Source: Muribaculaceae bacterium (GTDB lineage: Bacteria; Bacteroidota; Bacteroidia; Bacteroidales; Muribaculaceae). From it: a DNA stretch of 64,000 nt. This document shows, piece after piece, positions 35,069-44,591 of this stretch (its first letter is position 1; each line of letters begins with the position of its first letter). The position numbers were made by a program, and so were the translations under genes. The stretch spans positions 1 to 64,000 of the forward strand of contig JAFZAC010000040.1 of NCBI GenBank assembly GCA_017548365.1, written 5' to 3'. Below the pieces are notes generated by a model that saw nothing but the letters and a program-made list of their open reading frames with translations, had not been told where the DNA came from and did not search any database.

Positions 35069-36319
35069 ATGCATCCTTTACTTATACTGATATTAGTGTT
35101 TGTATTGCTTGAGTTTGCTGTGAGCAGCGTGTTGTCGTGGCTCAACAGCAAATGGATGACACACCCGGTGCCCGAGGTGCTCAAAGGGCTATATGACGAA
35201 GAGAAATACCGCAAGCAGCAAGACTATATGCGCGCCAATAAGCGCTTGGGGTGGATAGAGCGTCTTGTCACGCTCGCCATCACCCTTGCTGTGCTCATTC
35301 CTGGCGTGTTGGGTTGGCTCGACAATCTATGCACCGAGTGGAGTCACAGCCTGCTGTTGCAGTTGTTGATATTCTTTGGCATCTATGCGGTAGTATCGGC
35401 GATTATCAGTATACCTTTCAGCTATTACGACACCTTTGTGATTGAGGAGCGTTTTGGTTTCAATAAGACTACAAAAACCACGTTTTGGCTTGATGCTCTC
35501 AAGAGCTTTCTTCTCACTCTGGTGCTGGGAGCAGTGCTGTTGAGTGTAATCTATTTGCTCTATAGCTACCTGGGTCAATCGTTCTGGATATGGGCTACGT
35601 TGGTGTGTGCCGTTTTCATAGTCTTTTTCTCACTGTTCTACAGCAATCTTATTGTACCCTTGTTCAATAAGCAAAAACCGCTCGAAGAGGGCGAGTTGCG
35701 CAGTGCTATAGAAGATGCGGCAATAGACATGGGTTTTTCGATAAAGAATATATATGTCATGGACGGCTCGAAACACAGCACAAAGGCTAATGCCTATTTC
35801 ACTGGTTTCGGGCGCAAAAAACGTGTTGTGCTTTTCGACACTCTTATTGAGCAGTTGTCGACTCAGGAGATAGTTGCTGTCCTTGCCCATGAGCTAGGAC
35901 ACAACAAGCACCGCGACACAATTAAGAACACAATTATGAGCATTGTTATGGTGGCGGTGAACCTGTTTGTATTTTCGCTGCTTGTCGACAATCCCGAACT
36001 CTCACATGCCCTTGGCGGTAAGCGCGACCACTCGTTTGCGTTGTCGTTGATAGCCTTCTCGCTACTGTTCTCGCCCATAGACTTGATATTGGATCCATTT
36101 ATCAATGCTGTGTCGAGAAAAGGTGAATATGCAGCCGATGCCTTTGCAGCCAAGCATGGCCATGGAGAACATTTAATTTCGGGGTTAAAAAAGTTGAGCG
36201 CCAACACCCTCTCCAACCTCACACCTCATCCCGCCGTAGTGTGGATGGAATACAGCCATCCCACACTGGCGCAACGCATTGAATCGATTCTCAAACGAGA
36301 GAAACAAAAACAACATTAA
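35069..36319 (+). CDS. M48 family zinc metallopeptidase (Ste24/CAAX protease-like)
   Basis: Integral membrane protease of 416 residues. Membrane helices lie at about residues 2-20, 62-82, 93-115, 145-167 and 175-195, with two more near 298 and 327. The zinc motif HELGH has H274, E275 and H278, and the third ligand Glu lies in EYAADAFA near residue 353. The overall plan matches Ste24. In bacteria such enzymes usually degrade or process membrane proteins. It is two bases upstream of cinA. Confidence 0.92.
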   Translation: MHPLLILILVFVLLEFAVSSVLSWLNSKWMTHPVPEVLKGLYDEEKYRKQQDYMRANKRLGWIERLVTLAITLAVLIPGVLGWLDNLCTEWSHSLLLQLLIFFGIYAVVSAIISIPFSYYDTFVIEERFGFNKTTKTTFWLDALKSFLLTLVLGAVLLSVIYLLYSYLGQSFWIWATLVCAVFIVFFSLFYSNLIVPLFNKQKPLEEGELRSAIEDAAIDMGFSIKNIYVMDGSKHSTKANAYFTGFGRKKRVVLFDTLIEQLSTQEIVAVLAHELGHNKHRDTIKNTIMSIVMVAVNLFVFSLLVDNPELSHALGGKRDHSFALSLIAFSLLFSPIDLILDPFINAVSRKGEYAADAFAAKHGHGEHLISGLKKLSANTLSNLTPHPAVVWMEYSHPTLAQRIESILKREKQKQH

Positions 36320-36321
36320 TT

Positions 36322-37560
36322 ATGCAATATTCTATAATAGTAATAGGCGACGAACTGCTGATAGGGCAGGTGACCGACACCAACTCGGGGTGGATTGCCC
36401 GCCACCTATCGCCACTGGGCTGGGAGGCAAAGAGCGTAAAAGTGATTGCCGATGACGAGCACGAGATTTTCCGTGCAATAGACGAGGCTTTTGCTCAAAC
36501 CGATGTAGTGCTTATGACAGGCGGTCTAGGTCCCACCAAGGACGATATCACCAAGGCGACATTGTGCCGCTATTTTGGTGGCGAAATGATTCTCAACGAG
36601 GATGTGAAGCGCAATGTTGACGAGATGTTTCGACGTCGAGGTTTGGAAATGAACCGTCTCACAGCTGGCCAGGCAATGGTGCCGTCGTCGTGCCGAGTGA
36701 TTCAGAACGAGGTTGGAACAGCTCCCATCATGTGGTTTGAACGTGATGGCAAAGTGCTGGTGTCGATGCCTGGTGTGCCGCAAGAAACGCAAGCCATGAT
36801 GGAGCGCGCAGTTATACCAGAGTTGGTAAAACACATCCACAGCGATCTCGATATTGAGTACCGCACCTTTGTCGTTATCGATTATGCTGAGAGCGCACTT
36901 GCCGAGACGCTGGAGTCCTTTGAACAGCAGTTGCCCGATTATATCCATCTAGCCTATCTTCCCAATCAAGGCGTTATAAGACTCAGGCTCACAGGTGCTC
37001 ATAGCAATAGCGAGGTGATTGCCAATGATATGGCACGCCTTTCAGAGCAGCTGCACAGCATTTTGGGCGACAGCATCATTGCCAATGGCGACAAGCCATT
37101 GTCGCAGATAGTAGGGGAGAGGTTGCGTGAGCTTGGTCTCAGCATGTCGACTGCCGAAAGCTGCACTGGCGGTAATGTGGCTCATGTGATTACCGAAATT
37201 GCAGGTAGCAGTGACTATTTCATGGGAAGCGTAGTGAGTTACAGTAATGATGTTAAGCAAAATGTGCTTGGGGTTGATTCTGGCACGTTGGATGCGTGTG
37301 GCGCCGTGAGCCAGCCAGTTGTTGAACAGATGGCGACAGGTGTTTGTCGCGTGTGCAATACTCATTGCTCGGTGGCTACAAGTGGGGTGGCAGGCCCAGG
37401 CGGAGGCACTCCCGAGAAACCCGTTGGCACCGTGTGGATTGCGGCAAAGGTTGGCGACATCGTCACGAGCAAGTGTTTCCACTTCAATGGCAGTCGTGCT
37501 CAAGTGATAGACCGTGCCACCACGCATGCACTCATCATGCTGCTAAAACTGCTGCGATGA
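36322..37560 (+). CDS. cinA: CinA-like nicotinamide-nucleotide amidohydrolase
   Basis: Two-domain protein. Residues 1-170 are the MoCF/COG1058 pyrophosphatase domain (GDELLIGQ, MTGGLGPTKDD). Residues about 255-412 are the CinA C-terminal amidohydrolase domain (TAESCTGG, TSGVAGPGGGT, KPVGTVWIA) that recycles nicotinamide mononucleotide. The full-length form is typical of Bacteroidota. Confidence 0.93.
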   Translation: MQYSIIVIGDELLIGQVTDTNSGWIARHLSPLGWEAKSVKVIADDEHEIFRAIDEAFAQTDVVLMTGGLGPTKDDITKATLCRYFGGEMILNEDVKRNVDEMFRRRGLEMNRLTAGQAMVPSSCRVIQNEVGTAPIMWFERDGKVLVSMPGVPQETQAMMERAVIPELVKHIHSDLDIEYRTFVVIDYAESALAETLESFEQQLPDYIHLAYLPNQGVIRLRLTGAHSNSEVIANDMARLSEQLHSILGDSIIANGDKPLSQIVGERLRELGLSMSTAESCTGGNVAHVITEIAGSSDYFMGSVVSYSNDVKQNVLGVDSGTLDACGAVSQPVVEQMATGVCRVCNTHCSVATSGVAGPGGGTPEKPVGTVWIAAKVGDIVTSKCFHFNGSRAQVIDRATTHALIMLLKLLR

Positions 37561-37615
37561 TGTGGCAAGCTGAGAAATTCTGAAAAAGCAATTATAAATC
37601 AATAAATACAGAACA

Positions 37616-38398
37616 ATGAAAAAGATAATATTGGCTTTAGCAGCTTTGTGTCTAACTATGGGCTGTGTGTCATGCAAGCAAAACAAAAAGCTTGAAGAAG
37701 TAACGAATTTGCTAGCAATAAACTTTGTGAAAATGGGTAAATATCAGCCTAATGGTCCAGGATTCAGTCCCGATACCATGTGCTATGAAGGAAAGGATGT
37801 ACTTATTAGAATGACTGTTGACAAAGATGTTAGTTTGGTACCCAATTTCAGTTTTGATAAATGGATAAAACCTTATGTCATAGGCTCCCTGTTTAGCAAT
37901 GGTGTCAATACCATTGTTCTTGGGAAATCCTTAGACACTAAAGAAGGAGGAAGCCCAGAAGAAGATTACTTTAAATTGATGGAACAAAGTGGCGCTCAGT
38001 TCAAAGTGGTGGTAAAAACATCAAAAGGAGATAAGACCTATACGATCTCTCCCAGTGAGGCAACGAGGTTTATGAAGATGTCGCATGAGGAGCATAACCT
38101 TTGTGCTGCTTCGGGAGTTTTTATCGCTCAAATCCACGAATTCAAAACTAATGGTGTCGTAAAAAATGTCAAGATTGAGGGAAATGTGTGCTGCATAGAT
38201 TTGATTATTGATGAGGAAAAATTTGTATCAAAACTCGAGACGATGCCAGCAATACTGGGATATGTTATTCTCAACAATCTGGAATTGAAAATCAACAACA
38301 CCGTTATACCTAAAGAAGAAGTGAAGAAAAAGTGGGATGAGGCCAAGGTGAGTATGTCAATCACTCCCCAAGAAGAGAAAGGTAAAAATATGGCTTGA
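37616..38398 (+). CDS. Lipoprotein of unknown function
   Basis: 260 residues with a lipoprotein signal peptide (MKKIILALAALCL, then Cys at about 17 and 20). The mature part is acidic and lacks membrane helices. I recognise no domain. A shared terminator separates it from the convergent recA gene. Confidence 0.78.
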   Translation: MKKIILALAALCLTMGCVSCKQNKKLEEVTNLLAINFVKMGKYQPNGPGFSPDTMCYEGKDVLIRMTVDKDVSLVPNFSFDKWIKPYVIGSLFSNGVNTIVLGKSLDTKEGGSPEEDYFKLMEQSGAQFKVVVKTSKGDKTYTISPSEATRFMKMSHEEHNLCAASGVFIAQIHEFKTNGVVKNVKIEGNVCCIDLIIDEEKFVSKLETMPAILGYVILNNLELKINNTVIPKEEVKKKWDEAKVSMSITPQEEKGKNMA

Positions 38399-38430
38399 AC
38401 ACTCACAGGTAACAGAAAAACAAAATAAAA

Positions 38431-38462
38431 GCGGTGCGTGACCATTGACTGGTGCGCACCGC
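38431..38462. terminator. Bidirectional terminator between the lipoprotein gene and recA
   Basis: GCGGTGCG at 38431-38438 pairs exactly with CGCACCGC at 38455-38462. An A-rich run on one side and a T-rich run on the other suit both strands. Confidence 0.8.
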
Positions 38463-38490
38463 ATTGTTAAGAAGAAAAGGGTTAGTAGAG

Positions 38491-39555
38491 TTATCTCTTC
38501 TTGGTTTGTGGGTTTTTCATGGCTTCGAAGATTTTAGCTTCGAGTTCTTCGGCTAGTTCAGGGTTGTCCTCCAAGAGTTGCTTGGCGTTGTCGCGGCCTT
38601 GGAACTTGCTGCCCTCGTAGGACAGCCATGCTCCGCTCTTGTTGATGATGCCGAATTGGATACCGAGGTCGATTATTTCTCCTGTGCGCGATATTCCCTT
38701 GCCAAAGAGAATCTCAAACTCAGCCTTGCGGAATGGAGGTGCCACCTTGTTTTTAACAACTTTCACGCGGGTGAGGTTGCCAATCACTTGGTCACCGTCT
38801 TTGAGTTGGCCTATGCGGCGGATATCGATGCGTACCGAGGCATAGAACTTGAGGGCGTTGCCGCCAGTGGTAGTTTCGGGGTTGCCGAACAGCACACCCA
38901 GTTTCTCGCGCAGCTGGTTGATGAAGATGCAGGTGGTGTTGGTCTTGGAGATAGTGGCAGTGAGTTTGCGCAGTGCTTGCGACATGAGGCGTGCCTGTAG
39001 ACCCATCTTGCTTTCTCCCATCTCGCCTTCAATTTCGGCCTTTGGAGTGAGTGCTGCCACCGAGTCGATCACCACAATGTCGACTGCCGAAGAGCGTATG
39101 AGCTGGTCGGCAATTTCAAGGGCCTGTTCACCGTTGTCGGGTTGCGCAATCCAGAGGTTGTTTACGTCAACACCTAGCGACTCGGCGTAGAAACGGTCAA
39201 AAGCGTGCTCGGCATCGATAATTGCAGCGATACCGCCAGCCTTCTGTGCTTCGGCAATGGCATGGATTGCGAGGGTGGTCTTACCGCTTGATTCGGGACC
39301 GTAAATCTCGATGATGCGTCCACGTGGATAACCTCCCACTCCAAGTGCATAGTTTAGTCCAATCGAGCCACTGGGAATCACTTCCACGTTCTCGATGTTG
39401 TCGTCGCCAAGCTTCATAATCGAGCCACGACCGTAAGTCTTGTCAATTTTGTCCATAGCCACTTGCAGGGCTTTGAGTTTCTCGGCCGATGGTGCCACGC
39501 GTTGTGGTTGCTCCATAGCTTCTTGAGCTTTGGGGTTAAAAAGTTCGTCGTTCAT
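38491..39555 (-). CDS. recA: Recombinase RecA
   Basis: Catalyses strand exchange and promotes SOS and recombination. The Walker A motif GPESSGKT covers residues 86-93. Walker B ([12 protein letters not shown]) and the L2 loop region [22 protein letters not shown] are intact. Length 354 is normal. It lies 25 bases downstream of the peroxiredoxin gene, so the two may share a transcript. No SOS box can be assigned by eye. Confidence 0.97.
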   Translation of the reverse strand: MNDELFNPKAQEAMEQPQRVAPSAEKLKALQVAMDKIDKTYGRGSIMKLGDDNIENVEVIPSGSIGLNYALGVGGYPRGRIIEIYGPESSGKTTLAIHAIAEAQKAGGIAAIIDAEHAFDRFYAESLGVDVNNLWIAQPDNGEQALEIADQLIRSSAVDIVVIDSVAALTPKAEIEGEMGESKMGLQARLMSQALRKLTATISKTNTTCIFINQLREKLGVLFGNPETTTGGNALKFYASVRIDIRRIGQLKDGDQVIGNLTRVKVVKNKVAPPFRKAEFEILFGKGISRTGEIIDLGIQFGIINKSGAWLSYEGSKFQGRDNAKQLLEDNPELAEELEAKIFEAMKNPQTKKR

Positions 39556-39580
39556 AATAATGTCTTATATTTTAAATTGT

Positions 39581-40033
39581 TTATAAATTCAGGTCAAGTA
39601 TTTGGTTGGCGCTGTCCTTAGTGTTCACCTTGTTGATGATATGGATGATAGTGCCTTGCTCGTCGGCGATAAAGGTGGTGCGCACGGTGCCCATGTAGGT
39701 GCGTCCTGCCATTTTCTTTTCTTGCCACACGCCAAAGGCTTGGTTGAGTGTTAAGTCAACATCGGCAATGAGCGGGAATGGCAAATTGTGCTTGGCGGCA
39801 AATTTCTCGTGCGAAGCCGCGCTGTCCTTGCTCACGCCCACGAGTGCGAACCCCGCTTTGAGCAGCTTGCCATAGCCATCGCTCAGACTGCACGCCTCGG
39901 CTGTACAGCCAGGGGTGTTGTCTTTGGGATAGAAGTAAATAATGAGTTTTTTACCTGCGAAGTCGCTCGCCTTAATCACGTTGCCCTGGGCGTCATGTCC
40001 CAGAATCTCGGGTATTTTGTCTCCTATTTTCAT
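39581..40033 (-). CDS. bcp: Thiol peroxidase of the Bcp/PrxQ type
   Basis: Reduces hydroperoxides through a thioredoxin-linked cycle. The motif YPKDNTPGCTAEAC contains the peroxidatic Cys (about residue 44) and the resolving Cys five residues later, which is the Bcp pattern. Start at 40033 (MKIGDKIP) fits the family; an upstream in-frame ATG adds 16 non-conserved residues. Length 150. Confidence 0.95.
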   Translation of the reverse strand: MKIGDKIPEILGHDAQGNVIKASDFAGKKLIIYFYPKDNTPGCTAEACSLSDGYGKLLKAGFALVGVSKDSAASHEKFAAKHNLPFPLIADVDLTLNQAFGVWQEKKMAGRTYMGTVRTTFIADEQGTIIHIINKVNTKDSANQILDLNL

Positions 40034-40056
40034 GATGTTGTTATGTTTTGATGTTG

Positions 40057-40064
40057 CAAAGTTA
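40057..40064 (-). promoter_or_regulatory. -7 element upstream of bcp
   Basis: TAACTTTG on the minus strand, an exact consensus match 24 bases before the start at 40033. No good -33 element was found. Confidence 0.45.
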
Positions 40065-40117
40065 GTTGTGGCTACGGGCAAGTTTATTACCCATAAATAT
40101 AAATTAAAGTTAACAAG

Positions 40118-41023
40118 TTATTTTTTATTGCTATAGTTTTCAATTGCTTTTTGCAGCTCGTCAATAATTTGAGCCTTCAATTCAGGAGGTTCCAGTACCT
40201 CGATGCTGCTACCGTGTGACAGCAGTCGCTCACGCAGGTCGTAGGTGTTGCGCATTGTGTAGGAGAAGATGGAGTAGTGGTCGTGAATCTCCTCCTGCTG
40301 TGACGGGTGCAACGGCAGCGCTCTGAGATACTTGGCCTGAGTGGATTCGGCCTTGATGACAATGCGTTTGGGCTCGTCCTGATTGGTGATGATGCCGTAG
40401 CAGTCGGCAAAAAACTCTTCGGGAACAAAACCGCGTGGTGCCTTGAATTTCTTGTTTAGAATTATCACATCATTCATTCGGTCGAGTGAATAGGTCTTGA
40501 TTTTCTTGTCGGTGACGTTATAGCCTATTACATACCATAACTGCTGGAAAATCTTGACGAAATAAGGCTCGATGATAATTCCCTTTTGAGGATTGACGCG
40601 CCGGTAACTCTTGTAGCTGAACTGAATGCTGTGGTTCTGACGCATGGCATCGATTATGATAGGAAGGAACTCTCGAGCAGAGGGTACATACTCCAGCAAA
40701 ATGCGGCTAGACAAATCGTTGGAGTTTGTAATCATTCCGCTGATAGACATGGAGTCGAGTAACCACTGCTGCCGCTTACTGGCCGTCTCGGTGCCGTCGT
40801 TGGATATGTAGTACTCGTAGGTCGACTGATTAAACTCAATGTCTATGCCCAGAGTGTCGGCGATGCCATTGCGGTAGTTGTAGAAAGTACGTCGCGGCAG
40901 CGGCTCCCCGTTGCCGAACTCGCTCTTCATCCACAACTCGTTGAGCCGCTCACGTGTTATTGAGCCGTATCGCTCAATGGTGTCGACCAACCAGATGTAT
41001 TTGCTAATGACATTCTTAGCCAT
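40118..41023 (-). CDS. WYL-domain transcriptional regulator
   Basis: N-terminal helix-turn-helix (about residues 5-65) followed by a WYL domain (about 140-215) with the motif QQLWYVIGYN, and a WCX-like C-terminus. WYL proteins usually sense nucleic acid or nucleotide-type ligands. The gene begins three bases after the symporter gene stop, so it may be expressed with NamZ and the symporter and could regulate them. The target is not visible. Confidence 0.9.
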   Translation of the reverse strand: MAKNVISKYIWLVDTIERYGSITRERLNELWMKSEFGNGEPLPRRTFYNYRNGIADTLGIDIEFNQSTYEYYISNDGTETASKRQQWLLDSMSISGMITNSNDLSSRILLEYVPSAREFLPIIIDAMRQNHSIQFSYKSYRRVNPQKGIIIEPYFVKIFQQLWYVIGYNVTDKKIKTYSLDRMNDVIILNKKFKAPRGFVPEEFFADCYGIITNQDEPKRIVIKAESTQAKYLRALPLHPSQQEEIHDHYSIFSYTMRNTYDLRERLLSHGSSIEVLEPPELKAQIIDELQKAIENYSNKK

Positions 41024-41026
41024 TTG

Positions 41027-42502
41027 TTATTCAGTGACTTTTGAGTTGTTTTTCTTGAAGATGAACAATCCTAGCATTGTGAGTGCAGCGTTGAGCAGAA
41101 GGAGTTCGAAGCCAATGGTATAGTCAAATTGCTCCTTGAGCCACCATTGTATAATCCAACTCAAAATAGGTGCTGCGATACACGCGATGGGAACCAGACG
41201 GTCGCGAACGCCAGCTTTACACATCATACCGTAGGCAAAGAGGCCGAGAATGGGTCCATAGGTATAACTTGCAATGGAATATACTGCACTGATTGCATCG
41301 CTGTTGCTGATGGCATAGAACACAATTATCACGATACCCATCACTACTGCCATTGCCACATGAACGAGCTTGCGAGTAGAGGCAAGTTTGGTGTCGTTCT
41401 GTTTTTTATCTGCACTGAGAATGTCAACAGTGAAAGATGTTGTAAGTGAGGTCAATGCTGAACCCGCTGCTGAATAGGCTGCTGCCACTAAGCCTATAAC
41501 AAAGAGTATTCCGGCAATGACAGGCATTCCGTCGCTCCACACTACTGAGCCGAAAAGCTCGTCGCTCTTATAGTTGCTCATGTCGCTTGGAAGCATGCCT
41601 TTAGATTTGGCGTAGATTGAGAGCAGTGTTCCCAGAATAAGGAATAGTCCTACAACGAAAAACTGAGTGATGCCGCTCACTATCATTCCCTTTTGCGACT
41701 CCTTGGCATTAGGGCTGGCAAGAGTGCGCTGCATCATGTCTTGGTCGAGACCGGTCATGGCGATTGCCATGAAAATACCGGCTATGAACTGCTTCCAGAA
41801 ATAGGTGCCTTCTTTAGGATTGTCAAAGAAGAACAGGCGTGAAGTGTCGTCGGCAGCTACAGCTTTGCACATTTGTGAGAAGTCATATCCCAATCCTTTG
41901 GCGATAAAGAATATGCATAGCACAACACTCATAATAAGACAGAAACTCTTGAGGGTATCGGTCCATATAACAGTTTTAACACCGCCTTGGAGAGTATAGA
42001 GGAATATAAGTGCCGTTGTGACAATTACGTTCAAGATAAAAGGAATCCCCAGTGGATCAAACACGAGCAGTTGCAAAGTCACGCACACCACATAGAATCG
42101 TACTGCAGCTCCCAGCATCTTGCTGATGAAGAAGAACCATGCTCCGCTCTTGTGAGTGCTGGCACCGAATCGTTGCTCAAGGTATCCATAAATCGACACT
42201 AACTTACGTTTATAGAAAAGCGGGATTAGCACATAGGCTATTACAAAATAGCCTACAATGAATCCTAGCACCATCTGCAAGTAGCTGAACCCCTTGGCGA
42301 GTACCATACCTGGTACCGAGATGAAAGTAACTCCCGAGATGGGAGCGCCTATCATGGCTATTGCTACGATGAACCATGGCGCTTTGTTACCTCCAGTGAG
42401 TGCGTCTTTGCTGTCGCTCTTGCGGGTAGCAAGCCATGAGATGATGAAAAGTAAGATGAAATAGCCAGCTATTGTGGCAATGATAATCCAGGGAGTTGTC
42501 AT
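41027..42502 (-). CDS. Sodium:solute symporter (SSS family)
   Basis: 491 residues with about 13 membrane helices. SSS features include the N-terminal WLATRKSDSKDAL segment, the GAPISGVTFISVPG motif (helix 2) and the GLDQDMMQRTLA motif near residue 247. The substrate is not fixed by sequence. Its direct partner, NamZ, releases MurNAc from peptidoglycan fragments, so MurNAc or a related sugar is a sensible guess. Confidence 0.9.
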   Translation of the reverse strand: MTTPWIIIATIAGYFILLFIISWLATRKSDSKDALTGGNKAPWFIVAIAMIGAPISGVTFISVPGMVLAKGFSYLQMVLGFIVGYFVIAYVLIPLFYKRKLVSIYGYLEQRFGASTHKSGAWFFFISKMLGAAVRFYVVCVTLQLLVFDPLGIPFILNVIVTTALIFLYTLQGGVKTVIWTDTLKSFCLIMSVVLCIFFIAKGLGYDFSQMCKAVAADDTSRLFFFDNPKEGTYFWKQFIAGIFMAIAMTGLDQDMMQRTLASPNAKESQKGMIVSGITQFFVVGLFLILGTLLSIYAKSKGMLPSDMSNYKSDELFGSVVWSDGMPVIAGILFVIGLVAAAYSAAGSALTSLTTSFTVDILSADKKQNDTKLASTRKLVHVAMAVVMGIVIIVFYAISNSDAISAVYSIASYTYGPILGLFAYGMMCKAGVRDRLVPIACIAAPILSWIIQWWLKEQFDYTIGFELLLLNAALTMLGLFIFKKNNSKVTE

Positions 42503-42503
42503 T

Positions 42504-42538
42504 TTAAGTGTTAAGTTATAAGTTTTAAGTGTTAAGTT
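42504..42538 (+). repeat. TTAAGTK heptamer array between namZ and the symporter gene
   Basis: Five 7-base units in exact register (42504, 42511, 42518, 42525, 42532) filling nearly the whole 35-base gap. The units are TTAAGTG, TTAAGTT and ATAAGTT. Confidence 0.85.
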
Positions 42539-43764
42539 TATTCAGGGTACAGGAGATAGGGGCGGCGTTGTTCTTTGAAGTTTTTTACGTCTTCTTGCCA
42601 CATTGCCCGTATTTCGTCGGCGCTCTTGCCAGCTTGAATCATCTCGCGGATATAGGTGCGTCCGGCAAGCTTGTCGAAGAACGGAGTGAAGAACTTGTCG
42701 CCAATCTTCAAGTTATTGTAGGCGTCAATAACATATTCCAGATTCATGCCTTTTGCTATCACGTCCTCGGCGTTGAGGTTGTGAAGGTCCACACCGTGGC
42801 AAAGTTTGTCCATCTGTGGTGGAGTCTTGGCGCCTGGGCGGCTGGTGGGTGTAAAGGAAAAATCGTAGCCTTTCATGTCGGGATGTCCGTATACTTGGAA
42901 AGGCCAATCGGTGCCACGGCCCAAGCTCACGGGCGTGCCCTCAAAGTAGCAAGTGGAAGGGTAAAGGTAGATAGAGAGCATATTTGGCAGGTTGGGCGAC
43001 GGAGCAATAGGCAACTCGTAACGAGTCTGATGGGTGTAATTCTCACATGGAATAACGGTGAGTTTTATCTTCTTGCCTTCCTTTAGCCATCCTTCGCCGT
43101 TGGTCATTAGCGCTATTTCGCCCATCGTCATGCCGTGCACAGTGGTAATGGGCAGCCATCCCACGCCGCTCTTGAGATTCATGTCAAGAATGGGGCCATC
43201 AACGTACATACCATTGGGATTGGGACGGTCAAAGACCACAAACTCCTTGTCGTAGGCAGCAGCGGCATCCATCATGTTGACCATAGTTATATAATAGGTA
43301 TAGAAACGCAGCCCAACATCCTGAATGTCGGTGACGATGACATCGAAACGGTCCATTGTCTCCTTTGAAGGCATGCGCGACTTGCCTTCGTAAAGCGAAG
43401 CGATGGGTATACCCGTTTTTTCATCAACGCTGCTCTTCACGTGCTCACCAGCGTCGGCATTACCACGAAAGCCGTGCTCGGGAGAGAATATTGTGGTGAC
43501 GTTCAGCCCCAACTCGAGCATCAGGTCGAGGGTGTGCTTGTCGTGCTTTGCTCCCACAACACCGGTTTGATTACTAAGCAGTGCTATTCGCTTGCCTTTT
43601 AGAAGAGACAGATACTCGCCAGTGCGTTCGGCACCTACCACTACGGCAGTATCTGGTTTTTCACTCTTGTTCTCATTGGAGCGAATGCGCCCGTATTGGC
43701 ATGTCCAAGCCGGCACAATCATGATGGTGAGCAGAGCGAGGATAAATGTTTTATATAATTTCAT
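42538..43764 (-). CDS. NamZ-type exo-N-acetylmuramidase (DUF1343)
   Basis: Secreted enzyme (408 residues) whose family removes non-reducing-end MurNAc from peptidoglycan fragments. The signal peptide ends at a possible lipobox (PAWTC, Cys about residue 22). Family motifs include LSNQTGVV, FSPEHGFRG near residue 110, LYEGKSRMP, TDIQDVGLRFYTY near 165 and DRPNPNG near 190. The ATG at 43764 puts the signal peptide first; a TTG further up is also in frame. It forms an apparent unit with the symporter. Confidence 0.9.
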   Translation of the reverse strand: MKLYKTFILALLTIMIVPAWTCQYGRIRSNENKSEKPDTAVVVGAERTGEYLSLLKGKRIALLSNQTGVVGAKHDKHTLDLMLELGLNVTTIFSPEHGFRGNADAGEHVKSSVDEKTGIPIASLYEGKSRMPSKETMDRFDVIVTDIQDVGLRFYTYYITMVNMMDAAAAYDKEFVVFDRPNPNGMYVDGPILDMNLKSGVGWLPITTVHGMTMGEIALMTNGEGWLKEGKKIKLTVIPCENYTHQTRYELPIAPSPNLPNMLSIYLYPSTCYFEGTPVSLGRGTDWPFQVYGHPDMKGYDFSFTPTSRPGAKTPPQMDKLCHGVDLHNLNAEDVIAKGMNLEYVIDAYNNLKIGDKFFTPFFDKLAGRTYIREMIQAGKSADEIRAMWQEDVKNFKEQRRPYLLYPE

Positions 43765-43785
43765 GTTATTGATTTTTTCAATCAA

Positions 43786-43793
43786 CAAAGATA
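43786..43793 (-). promoter_or_regulatory. -7 element upstream of namZ
   Basis: TATCTTTG on the minus strand, exact TAnnTTTG match, 22 bases before the ATG. The -33 element is unclear. Confidence 0.4.
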
Positions 43794-43842
43794 ATACTTT
43801 TCTGTCTTAAACATTGCCCAGAGATGATAAAAAATGTTATAG

Positions 43843-43876
43843 AAAAAACAAGTCGAACCTTAGTAGGCTCGACTTG
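43843..43876 (-). terminator. Terminator of the coiled-coil protein gene
   Basis: CAAGTCGA at 43849-43856 pairs with TCGACTTG at 43869-43876. A six-base A-run at 43843-43848 reads as a T-run on the minus strand after the stem. Confidence 0.75.
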
Positions 43877-43899
43877 TGATGATTGAGTGTTGTGAGAAA

Positions 43900-44307
43900 T
43901 TATCTGTTATATCCGTCGTTGACGATGATGCCGTCCATTTGGTCGATGACTTTCTTGGTCTCGATAGTCTTCTGTTTTGCTTTTTGGAGCTTCTCGGCCT
44001 TGTTCTCGTAGTCTTTGCGAGCATTTTCGGCCTTCTTCTCGGCATCTTTCACCTTGTTTTCGGCATCTTTAAGTTTTTGTTTTGCTTTCTCAACCTCTTT
44101 ATCGGCATCGCTAATCTTCTTTTGTGCCTTCTCTAAATCTTTGGTGGCATTAACTTCATCTTTGAGAGCATCGTTATACTTCTTCATTGCCTCGGTTTTA
44201 GCCTTGGTGTCCTTAGAGAGTTGAGTCAGGTTGTCGTCGGGAGACATTGCGTTAACTCCCACAGCAAATGCAAAAATCATTGCTGCTAAAAATACTAATT
44301 TTTTCAT
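43900..44307 (-). CDS. Small secreted coiled-coil protein
   Basis: 135 residues with a signal peptide (about 1-20, ending VNAM). The rest is an almost continuous Lys/Glu/Ala/Asp heptad pattern (for example KDAENKVKDAEKK) that should form a long helix. A short tail reads DGIIVNDGYNR. No enzyme motif is present. It resembles small periplasmic coiled-coil proteins, but no family name can be given safely. Confidence 0.75.
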   Translation of the reverse strand: MKKLVFLAAMIFAFAVGVNAMSPDDNLTQLSKDTKAKTEAMKKYNDALKDEVNATKDLEKAQKKISDADKEVEKAKQKLKDAENKVKDAEKKAENARKDYENKAEKLQKAKQKTIETKKVIDQMDGIIVNDGYNR

Positions 44308-44414
44308 TTTTATTAAAGTTTAAAAGTTAATATACAAAGTAGACAAGTTATCGAGGATATAGTTTAATTGTCATTACTCTCCTCTTTTTTTGAGTCTGCT
44401 AATTGTTCGATGCG

Positions 44415-44422
44415 CAAATATA
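44415..44422 (-). promoter_or_regulatory. -7 element for the coiled-coil protein gene
   Basis: TATATTTG on the minus strand, exact consensus, about 108 bases before the start codon, which implies a long leader. Confidence 0.4.
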
Positions 44423-44565
44423 CAAAGATTTTTCGTACAATTGCTTGATAATTATAAACAATTTCATAGTTTAGGACTTTTTTTGAGAGAAAAGGTTTAG
44501 ATGATTGAAGGCATTTGTGCTATAAAAAAACGCTATATATTTAAAGAAAGTAGTATTTTTTTTGT

Positions 44566-44573
44566 TACTTTTG
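44566..44573 (+). promoter_or_regulatory. -7 element for the amidohydrolase-like gene
   Basis: TACTTTTG, exact TAnnTTTG match. It places the transcript start near 44580, right where the structured segment begins. Confidence 0.5.
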
Positions 44574-44591
44574 CAAAAGATTTTGCATCAA

